From contig JAEOAD010000029.1 in assembly GCA_036365145.1 (NCBI GenBank), forward strand, positions 17,614,001 to 17,678,000: a stretch of DNA of 64,000 nt. The letters are read 5' to 3'. This document shows positions 55,877 to 64,000 of this stretch, in pieces (positions within the stretch are counted from its first letter, which is position 1; the number at the start of each line of letters is the position of its first letter). The stretch is from Orientallactaga sibirica. Lineage: Eukaryota; Chordata; Mammalia; Rodentia; Dipodidae. The notes below the pieces were generated by a model that worked only from the letters and a program-made list of their open reading frames with translations, had not been told where the DNA came from and ran no database searches. Both the position numbers and the translations under genes were made by a program.

Positions 55877-57000
55877 GGGCGAAGCTTGTCAGTTTTGGAG
55901 CATTGTAAAAACGTGGCCTTTTCCTTTACCGCTTTCAAATTCTAGTCTTCTCCCTGCTCTTTTTACTACTAACTCCACACTAGGGTTACCTATGGTGCCT
56001 TTTTCCACTGAACTAGCCTCTTTTGATAATGGCTCCTATTTCCTAGCAGGTTCCTTTTAACCGTCGACTTTAGATCCACACCTATATGTGTAAGACCTCC
56101 TTTTATGTTTCTAGTGAGCAATCAAATTGTTATTAATAACACTCTTGCTTGTCAAGTGAGTTCTTGTTTTCTTTCAGAATGCTGGAATGCCACTCAATTT
56201 CCATTGGGCATGCTGATGCGTATCCCCACCTACCTGCCTATTCCTGTGGTCATTCAAGAGTAAGAACTGTCGGTGTTGCTATGGCCTAAGAGAGACTTTA
56301 GAATTACTGCAGCTATCGTGGCTGCTGTTGCAGCTTCTGCTGCCGCTGCTGCGGTAGCTGCTGCAGCCCTAGTTACGGCCATTCCAGCAGCCCAAGCAAT
56401 AAACAGCTTATCTGAGAGGACTGCTTTGGCCCTGATACCCAGACAGAAATCAACCAACAGTTGCATGCAGACATTCTGCTAGTAAACCAATGAGTTGATC
56501 TCTTACAAGAACAGATGGACATTTTTGTATCTCAATGGGACTTGGGACCACAAATTTGATAATCTTACTAGGACGTTAAGGGGTCAAATAATTGTTATTA
56601 ATAGTACCTGTGTAGAGGTTGCTTCTGTAATGCAAATTGCCTCTTTCTTTCAATCTGTGATTAATTGGGGAAAAAAATTGGTTTGGTTTTCTTGCTTTAG
56701 GTGACTTGCTATGTGTTGTATCAGCCTGTTGTATCTGGTGCCTATGCAAGATGCGCCAACGCCAAATTCAAGAACGCTTATTGCCATCAACATGGGTTCT
56801 TCTCCTCAAGTGTGGATTAATTTGCTGGACCCTTAACGGATCCATGCAGCTCCTCTCCTTCGGGAACTGCATGAGGTGTCAGACCTGTGCGTCTCAGTTG
56901 TCACTGGGAATGGGTACCAAGCTGGGTGCGAGGCAAGCACTGCAAAGGAAAGTCATTTTAGACTGCTTCTGACTTCCTTGAGGAACATGTCTGATTAGCA
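55877..57000 (+). pseudogene. env: ERVK env remnant (SU end and TM)
   Basis: Pieces in several frames. An SU tail (about 55880-56060, and 56061-56262 with N-glycosylation-type NNT and NAT sites next to cysteines) ends at TAA. A TM part (56273-56482) has an Arg-Asp-Phe start followed by an Ala/Val-rich hydrophobic segment like a fusion peptide. Then a frameshift near 56445, an in-frame TGA near 56490, an ectodomain remnant (56495-56704) and a Cys/Val-rich anchor with a basic tail (56706 on). Multiple stops and frameshifts; non-functional. Confidence 0.8.
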
Positions 57001-57145
57001 TGGAGGTTGGCATCCTTGTTAATTTTGCCTCCCCTCTACAAAAGATGTCAAAACTATAGAGGGATCAGACCACTGTTCCCCCAGTTGGTTAATGCCCTCT
57101 GTCTATTTAGACACTGCACTTGGGAGCTAATTGCTGTTTATAAAC

Positions 57146-57158
57146 AAAAAGGGGGAGA
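57146..57158 (+). other. ERVK polypurine tract
   Basis: AAAAAGGGGGAGA directly precedes the 3' LTR, the plus-strand priming site layout for retroviruses. Confidence 0.9.
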
Positions 57159-57478
57159 TGTGGCGGGCGGCGTCTGGGGCTGCACCATCCACGTTGCCCT
57201 GTCAAGATGGCGGCTGGCACCTTGCCAAAGGGCATTGAGCTCGAGTCTTGTCAGTAAACAGGAAGTTATGGTGATTGGCTAGGAGGCATATCCTCATTGC
57301 ATCAACATATCGGCTTCAGCCAAGTTAGCTTTCTTGCCTAGCAACTATGTTATGATTGGTCTTCATAGGATATATAAGCTGTGCTATTTCCTGTAATAAA
57401 GGTGTGGGTGTGGTCTCCTGTCCAAGCAAGCAACAAGAGTGGTGCGTGTGTCATTAGTGTCCCGAATGGTTGGCGACA
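57159..57478 (+). promoter_or_regulatory. ERVK 3' LTR
   Basis: 320 bp, aligned without gaps to the 5' LTR. TATATAA is at 57371-57377 and AATAAA at 57395-57400, both at the same offsets as in the 5' LTR. Most differences from the 5' copy are C/T or G/A changes. Confidence 0.92.
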
Positions 57479-57484
57479 CCTAGC

Positions 57485-57670
57485 TAGATTAGCTGAATCT
57501 GTTGTCTCTGGGCTCAAGTGAGAGACTTTGCTGCAGTAAATAAAGCAGAGTGCAGTCAAGGAAGACAGTCAACATATACCTGCATACACATATGCATGTA
57601 CCCACGTGTCTACAAGCATGTATACAAACATGCTCACATATCACATGCATACATACACATGCAAAAAAGG
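57485..57670 (+). repeat. B4-like SINE, 3' part (after the ERVK)
   Basis: Resumes the SINE of 54222-54375: 'gtctctgggctcaagtgag', then a degenerate CATA/CATG-rich tail to about 57660. Confidence 0.8.
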
Positions 57671-57684
57671 AAAGTAAAAATAAA

Positions 57685-58015
57685 ACTGGACATAAAGAAT
57701 GAAATTATGTTGTTTGTAAGAAAATGAATGCAGCTGGAGATAATCAGTCATATTAAGTGAATTAGGCCAATCTCAGAAGGAAAACTATCTTGTTTTTGGT
57801 CTTTTGTTGTTCCCAGATTTTATATAGTTACATAAAATCATATGTAGATATGCAAAAAGAAAGAAGCAATAACATTGTCTAGGGGACAAATGGGAGAGGG
57901 AGCAGCAGAGAAGGGAAGATATGGGGTAGGAAGGAAAATATGTAGGAAGGAAAATATGTTAAACATATAATATATACCTCTATAAAAAGAAAATAATTTC
58001 ATTAAAAATCATAAA
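57685..58015 (+). mobile_element. L1 3' end fragment, sense
   Basis: 'atgaaattatgttgtttgtaag', 'gaatgcagctggagataatc', 'taagtgaattaggccaatctc' and 'attgtctaggggacaaatggg' follow the rodent L1 ORF2 end into the 3' UTR. Ends in A-rich sequence. Confidence 0.82.
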
Positions 58016-58020
58016 GGAAG

Positions 58021-58125
58021 GGGGCTGGGTATATAGCTCAGTGAAAGAGTGCATACCTATCATGTGTGAGACCCCAGGGTCAATCTCCAGAACCACAATG
58101 TTTAAAACAACAACAATAACCACAA
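58021..58125 (+). repeat. ID SINE, sense
   Basis: 'ggggctgggtatatagctcag', 'gagtgcatacctatcatgtg', 'gtcaatctccagaaccacaa' and an A-rich CAA tail: the BC1-type ID element with a pol III internal promoter layout. Confidence 0.9.
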
Positions 58126-58459
58126 CAATAAGGCTGAAGAGATGGGCCGATCTCAAGATGTGGAAGATGTGAGAAATCACCTTTTCTACTTGACAGGCAT
58201 GACAATTCTTCTTCAACATCTTCGGAAGGAAATGATCTAAAGGAAACATAATCCTTAAAGAACACAGATCCCCAAATTGTTGCTTAAGAACATGCTATGT
58301 GGTTTCAGTTAGGCAAGTGAGATAGGTAGTAACCCAATTGTGGGGAAGGACAACACAGGATAAGCCACCTGTCTATAAATAGGATTTCCCTGGACACAAC
58401 CATGGCCATGCATTGCTATATTGTCTGCTTTGATGCTACAATGAAGGGCTCACTAACTT
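58126..58459. other. Unrecognised spacer
   Basis: Starts with 'aaggctgaagagatgggc', perhaps a truncated SINE head; otherwise nothing identifiable. Confidence 0.35.
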
Positions 58460-58592
58460 AAATAGTCTAGCTGGGATTATAGGTGCATGCCACCATACCT
58501 GGCTTTTTTTTTTTTTTTTAATATGGTTGTTGGGGTTTCAAATGAATTTCCTCATGTTTATGTGGCAAACACTTTACCCACTAAGCCCAGGT
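58460..58592 (-). repeat. Old B4-like SINE, antisense
   Basis: 'agctgggattataggtgcatgcc', 'gttggggtttcaaatgaatttcc', 'caaacactttacccactaagcc'. Confidence 0.7.
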
Positions 58593-61364
58593 CCTCATTT
58601 TTGGATCATTATGGAAAAGGCAAGCTGGCCTTTATTTAGAATAAGGAGGTGCTATTAGGGCTCAGTGGATACAATCAATATGAAAGTAATTATGAAGAAA
58701 TAGCTGACAACCATCACAGAGAAAAACCTGCTTTTCTACCTACAGGGTATATGTTTGGAAGGAAATAAGGTGCTTATACTTTTATCTCATTCAAAGAAAA
58801 ACTTGAAGTTTTTAAGCCTGAGTGACTGAAAATTGTGGTGTCATGCAAAGACATGGGGTGATGTAGAGAAAAGCAAGTTTAGGGGTCTCAAACTTTTACA
58901 TATTGATTTTGAGGTGGCAGGTTAACCAAAAATAGCCAGTGAGATACTGGAACTTGAATGCAAGTTGATGCTGGAAGCTTTAGACATCATCAGCAGTACA
59001 TATCACCAGAGGGTTTCACCTGAGAGAAGAAGAGTCAATGCACTTCATGAGGAAAGCAGGGGGAAATATTGCAAAAGACCTTTGAAAAGATTCCTCACTG
59101 ACCAGGAAACAAGAGAACTAAGTGTGTGTGTGTGTGTGTGTGTCCTCTGTTTCTCTGTCAATTAAATATAATAATAAAAAAAGAAACAACTCTTGCCAAC
59201 TGTCTTGAAAACATAAAAAGGATTTGAAACACTTGTAGCTTTGTGGGAAAAAAGCCACTACAAGCAAATTCTACAAATTATGATTATTAATGAAGATAAG
59301 CCACTTTGCCTCAGATACCATAATGGTGCAGGTCAAATAATTGCTTTTGTGCATGCAGCAAGCTGTCTGAGACTTTATATATACAGTGATCCAGTATTAA
59401 GAACAAGATTTTGCATTTTCTTAGGGGAAATACAGCAGACTCACTATCTGAAGAGCTTAGAACTTGTTAGATTTTGTTGGACTTTAATTTTGTTTTATAG
59501 TTAAGATGTCTGTCTTAATATGAGATAAATGAGCTGAAAATTAGCCTTGTAATACTCCTGGGATTGTATAATGAATGCTTTGTATAATTTTTAACTTAAG
59601 ACATGTAAAGTCATAGTGGGCTGAATTAGCATCCATTCCTCCCACCAACTCTCCTCTTTCTATATTGGGCAATAAATAATTACACTATACTCCCCCACTC
59701 TGGTCATTAACTACACTGCTCTCAAATAACAATGGCTTGATATTTGGTAAGCTAAAACCAGACAGTAAGAAAAATCAGAGACAAGGTCATTGCCTGCATT
59801 CAGGCATCAATTTATTTTCTTATTAATTATTCTACTTAAGACTTATTGATATTTAAAAAAAAAAAACTATCTTCAATTGTTTATTTCTTTTCTTTTGAGG
59901 GAGATAAGCAAAGGCAAATCCTTTCAGTCTACATGCTTGGCTGTCGTTAATTAACTTGCATAGTCTTGAAGTCTATTCTATGCACCTTTATTATGCTCAT
60001 ACAATACACCTTTGGTCACAGGCATCTTCTTTGTCATGTGATAAAAAACAGAGATAAAGTTATGGGAATGGGAGAGAAAGTTGATGCGGATTAGAAAGAT
60101 CATTAAGAAAAGAAGCTTTATTATTTATCTGCCAAGGTTGATTCTGAGGAGAAACAGTGCCAATAGCATTGTCTTGGGTAATCAATATTTACTCTGAGTT
60201 TTTCCAGCCACTCAGAAAGAAAATGAATTAACAGAAAATAAAATACAAACCCCAAATATAACTGCATGTCCATGAGGTGTTGCTGAAAGTCCTCAGCCAA
60301 GGTGCTTCAATCATAAGCAAAAAGACAGCAAAGGGACATCTGTCTTTTCCAGACATCATGAAGCTTGAAATGCTTCCATGAGTCATGAAAAAAGAAGTGA
60401 CATGTCTCCATCTATCAGAGATTGTATTCCACAATGAAAAGAAGTGAACTCCAGAAGTGACCTCATGAGAACTGTGTCTGCTTATGTAGTCAGAAGTTCA
60501 AGTTAGCTATTCTGAATCAGCTTCTGGCTTCACAGTGTCTTTCAGGATGCTATCCCCTAAGTATTGCACTGTCTAATAGCTTAGTCTAATAGGCCCTCCT
60601 GTCCACTTGCTCTTCCCCACTCTTTGTGGACCCATAGCATGTTCTAGGTAGGAGAAAGGGAAGTCAGTGTGGGGGAAGTGCCTCATGTTTCCCCTGGAAG
60701 CTGCTTTAGAGCACTCCAATTGTTCGCAACTCATTGGTAGGAACTGTGACCATGAGTTGCCAAGAGGGACTGAGAAATGGATTTTTACTAGGCACATGGC
60801 CACCCTGAATAAAATAAAGATTACACTGTAGAAAGGAAGAGAGAAGGAACAGATGTTGGGTAGCAGCTAAGAGTCTCTCTCAAAGGCAAGGGTTTCACCT
60901 CTCAGTATTCTGAAATGACACTGAATTGTGCTAGACACTTCTCAGATCTGGATTTTATGCTTGTAGGTGGAGTACACAGAGAAAGAAATTGGCAGATTGT
61001 GAGTTCATAGAAAAGATATTTTTCCTCTTGTAGAATTCACTCAAAAAGATACTATAACAGGTTGTGAAATGAAGGAGACAAAAAACAAAAGAGAGAAATG
61101 CTACATTCAGGCAATACTATGTGCTTTCTCCTGACTCATTCAATCTACTTGTTCTCATTAGAAGAACTTGGGATTAAAATTGTATTAAAGAGGAAGTTGT
61201 TAATATTCCTGACCACATCTCCGATGTGTAGGAATTTTTATCCTTTTATTTAAAGGCAATTCTATATATGGTAATGTAATTCCAGGCAATGCCAAAATGT
61301 CTAGAATTAAATGAAGTTGACATTTGTCATAGAACAGTGCAACTATGTTTACTATCTTTTTTTT
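58593..61364. other. Long repeat-poor unrecognised stretch
   Basis: About 2.8 kb; includes a (TG)n run at 59121-59142 and an A-rich run at about 59854. The frames at 58965-59165, 59241-59504, 60228-60434 and 60573-60803 lack recognisable domains. Confidence 0.45.
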
Positions 61365-61520
61365 TTTTTTTTTTTTGGTTTTTAGAGGTAGGTTCTTGCT
61401 CTAGCCCAGGGTGACCTGGAGTTCACTATGTAGATTCAGGCTGGCCTCAAACTCACAATCCTCCTACCTCCGCCTCCCAAGTTCTGGGATTAAAAGTGTG
61501 TGACACTATGCCTGGCCTGT
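61365..61520 (-). repeat. B1 SINE, antisense
   Basis: Poly-T, 'tagaggtaggttcttgctc', 'cctggagttcactatgtag', 'aagttctgggattaaaagtg'. Confidence 0.92.
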
Positions 61521-61549
61521 TTGCTATCTTAAAATAAGTTTTTTGGGTT

Positions 61550-61702
61550 TTTTTTTTTGGTTTTTCGAGGTAGGGTTTCACTCTGGTCCAGGCTGACCTG
61601 GAATTAACTATGTAGTCTCAGGGTGGCCTCGAACTCTCAGTGATCCTCCTACCTCTGCCTCCCGAGTGCTGGGATTAAAGGCGTGCACCACCATGCCCGG
61701 CT
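61550..61702 (-). repeat. B1 SINE, antisense, near-consensus
   Basis: 'gtttttcgaggtagggtttc', 'ggcctcgaactctcagtgatcc', 'cgagtgctgggattaaaggcg'. CpGs are kept; the youngest-looking B1 of the window. The flanks 'cttaaaataagttttt' and 'tttaaaataagtttta' are its target duplication. Confidence 0.96.
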
Positions 61703-62984
61703 TTAAAATAAGTTTTAATATAAGTTTTTTTATAGAAATAATTTTAAGGATAGTACATAGTACTCTAATTTCTTCACATCCATTTTTCTCTGTTATTAAC
61801 ATCTTATATTACTATTAGCTATTTACCACAATCAATGAACCACCAATTGGCTCTGGGTGTTTCTTAGATTTTATACTAGATGACAATGAGAGTATTCAGA
61901 AGGACTGGCAAGGTTTTTCTGTAAATATCCTTCTACTGGCATTTATTTGATGCTTTCTGAGATAATATTGTGGATTTGGGGCGAGAAGACCTTTGGAAGC
62001 CTGTTGTTCATCATATCACATCTGTGCACACTGATCTTGAACACCTTCTCAAGCAGGGCTTCTCTGTGCTAATTCCGATCTTCTCTCCCTGTCCATCCTC
62101 AACTCTTTAGAAAGAATTCCTTGTATACAGCTATGCATGGAAGGAGGGAAGCATGCTCCATGTCCTTGAGGGGAAAGCATCTCCACAGTGTGTGTGACTT
62201 GAAATACCCCACCACTCAAGGTTTGTTTGTTAGCCTCCATTTATTTGTATCAGTATGACATCAAAAGTATTACTTTATATTTTAATTTAAATCTAATTTT
62301 GCTTATTTTGTTGTTCAAATTGTCTAAATGCATCTATCATGAATTATTGCAATTTACTTACTCCTACTTTCTTTTCACAGACCCCACTATTGTGGGGCTT
62401 TCTTTTTCTTTCCTTGCTGCAGAGTCATCTTGCATATTTCTCATCTGCATCCAAGAATCAGGTATTTCTCCAAGGAATTCTAGTTCATTTGGGGGGAATA
62501 ATGATACTAGAAACTAAAGCATGTGTGTGACCATTGCTGCTGGAGCATGTTTGTTCCTAGCAGCTAGCACAAAGAAATATATGAGTATATGCTAACTCAT
62601 CTATATACACATATTTATAAATATTTCTATTTGTATATAAGCATGTAAACTTGTAAAGCTAAACATGGGCTCATACTACCATTCTAACTAACCTATTAGT
62701 TCAGGAAACATTATACCCTTCTCCCTCTCTTATCTGTGAATACAGTGATGGTGAGGAACCTAACTCCCATCATCTTGTCTTCCATTTTCTTGATGTTCAG
62801 TTCTAAAGCTAACACATAGCAATATCAGAACTATTAACCTGTATCCCATTGGTAAGAGCCTTATTCACAGGATTATTGTTGCTATATGATAGTATGACTT
62901 TAATTTTACTGACTAAACTAAGTCTTCTAAATTGAACTAAAGTACATTAAATTCTCACAATTATACCTAGCTGCTGCTGCTGTG
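61703..62984. other. Unrecognised stretch
   Basis: No gene or named repeat. Confidence 0.4.
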
Positions 62985-63082
62985 TGTGTGTGTGGGGGGT
63001 GCTAGCGAGTTGAACTCTGGGCAAATTAGTCCTTATCTGGCCCTCTCAGGGCCTCCTACTCTGAGCCATCTCTTCAGCCCCA
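62985..63082 (-). repeat. Truncated tRNA-derived SINE, antisense
   Basis: 'gagttgaactctgggcaaatt' and 'gagccatctcttcagcccc' are the antisense SINE head. Confidence 0.65.
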
Positions 63083-63139
63083 AATGTCTTTAATCTTTTT
63101 TTAAAAAATCTGACTAATCAGTGTTTTTTTAAGTGTTGT

Positions 63140-63560
63140 ACTTTGGTGTCATATGTAATAACTTACAACCAATCCAATTCATTTAGATTTTCCCTTGTTT
63201 CTTTTCTCTTCTTTTTCACCATTACGATTTTGTGTTCAGCATTTTTACTTTTTTTTTTTGTGAGGTCCATTTCTAGGATTTTTTTGGAATTGTATTATTT
63301 CATTATTTGATTTCATTGTTTATTGAAACATGCTTATTCAATAACCTTTGTTGAAAATATTCCTTCTCCATTGTATTTCCTTTGATCTGTCAATGATCAA
63401 CTGATTATATTGTGTGGTTCCATTATTGGGTTCTATCTATTGTTCTGTTGACCTGTTTGTTTATTATTTCATAGGTACTATATGAAGTACCATACATTTA
63501 TAGGTAGTTTTGAACTTATCATGTTTTTAGTCTTTTATTTTTAATTTTTGTGTTGGATGT
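63140..63560 (-). mobile_element. L1 ORF2 C-terminal fragment, antisense
   Basis: 'cctttgttgaaaatattcc', 'ttctccattgtatttccttt', 'gatcaactgattatattgtg' and 'tctattgttctgttgacctg' fit the antisense ORF2 C-terminal region. Diverged. Confidence 0.65.
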
Positions 63561-64000
63561 TTTGGACATGTTGTTCCATAAAATATTTGATATTTATTTA
63601 TTGTTTGTATATTCTATATTTATAATAAAATAATGTATTTTGCATATTTTCATGATTAAGTTATGTTGGAAACTTGATCTGATTAGGAATCCACAGGCAT
63701 TCTTCTTGGTTAGGTCTCTAAGGTTGCTTCCAGGAAGGATTGACTGAAAGAGGAAGTCCTTCCTCCAGAGTGAGTCCTTCCCCCAGAGTGGGTGGCCCTC
63801 CTGGTGGTGGGCTTTATGTCTAAGTAAGCCCTGAGAGGAAAGGGCCCCATCTTCTTGCCCACCTGATGGTGCTGTTTGCTGGTGAGTGCCTTTCCTTCCA
63901 CATGCATCTAGGCTCTTCAACTATCCTTCGTGGCCATTGGAATTGAGTTTCCTCAGCCTTCCAGTGTGGACTGAAGACCAGCAGTTCTCCAAGAAGCCTT
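63561..64000. other. Unrecognised stretch
   Basis: It contains a short tandem repeat 'cctccagagtgagtccttcc'/'cccagagtgggtggcc' (63770-63798). The 108-aa minus frame at 63594-63920 has no recognisable domain. Confidence 0.35.

Larger units (their letters stand above)
54376..57478 (+). mobile_element. Class II (ERVK/betaretrovirus-like) endogenous provirus, internally deleted and rearranged
   Basis: Two 320-bp LTRs (54376-54695 and 57159-57478) start TGTGGCGG and end GGCGACA. A 6-bp target duplication CCTAGC lies at 54370-54375 and 57479-57484, the length expected for betaretrovirus-like integration. By eye the LTRs differ at 15 of 320 positions, 13 of them transitions, with no indels. The interior is only about 2.46 kb where a complete element would be several kb longer. 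In order it holds a leader, gag N-part, a pol fragment, gag C-part, env remnant and a polypurine tract. All frames are broken; it cannot encode a functional virus. It splits a B4-like SINE and is therefore younger than it. Confidence 0.93.

Noticed and set aside
56273..56482. Ala/Val-rich frame on both strands as a possible novel small membrane protein
   Set aside because: It is the fusion-peptide region of a decayed env with neighbouring frameshifts and stops; the minus frame is its shadow.
60228..60803. Two minus-strand frames suggestive of a decayed transposase or receptor
   Set aside because: I could not match any domain; composition alone is not evidence.

Overview
The window is vertebrate, specifically rodent, nuclear DNA from a gene-poor region. 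It is AT-rich, full of microsatellites, and packed with B1, B4-like, ID and tRNA-derived SINEs, L1 fragments and MaLR-type LTRs. The B1 copies end in the form 'gagaccctacctcgaaaaacc', and many SINE copies carry a 'ccagatgcac..ggtggcgcatgcatctgg' core. Both recall jerboa-like (dipodoid) rodents; this assignment is inference from memory of repeat families and is not proven here. I found no intact protein-coding gene, no convincing host exon and no RNA gene other than SINEs. The only host-gene relic I recognise is the start of a processed prothymosin-alpha pseudogene near 2.65 kb.

Layout. 0-1.45 kb: an L1 with an inverted 5' part. 2.6-3.3 kb: the PTMA relic and a promoter-like segment. 3.7-4.45 kb: a solo LTR split by an L1. 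5.9-6.9 kb: a SINE with a nested B1, followed by a deleted MaLR provirus. 7.1-9.3 kb: B1s, an ORR1-like LTR and an L1 split by a SINE. 9.5-11.06 kb: a 5'-truncated L1. 11.7-14.1 kb: a stack of LTRs and a SINE inserted into one another. 14-28 kb: mostly unrecognised sequence with scattered SINEs, LTRs and microsatellites. 28.4-30.5 kb: a second inverted L1. 31-45 kb: sparse repeats, with a repeat-free AT-rich block near 39.4-39.7 kb. 45.9-47.3 kb: L1 3' region. 50.65-54.2 kb: a SINE split by a tandem MaLR provirus (LTR-int-LTR-int-LTR). 54.2-57.7 kb: another SINE split by a class II (ERVK/betaretrovirus-like) provirus with 320-bp LTRs. 58-64 kb: ID and B1 SINEs, an L1 fragment and unrecognised sequence.

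The most notable structures are the two adjacent proviruses. The ERVK copy keeps matched LTRs, a 6-bp target duplication and a polypurine tract, but its interior is a mosaic: gag N-part, a piece of reverse transcriptase, gag C-part, env remnant. The MaLR copy is a two-unit tandem bounded by one 5-bp target duplication. Two copies of one SINE variant also carry a near-consensus CTCF core. Nothing here forms an operon-like or cooperative gene system. The window is best read as a record of layered retrotransposition, and many insertions can be ordered in time from their target duplications.
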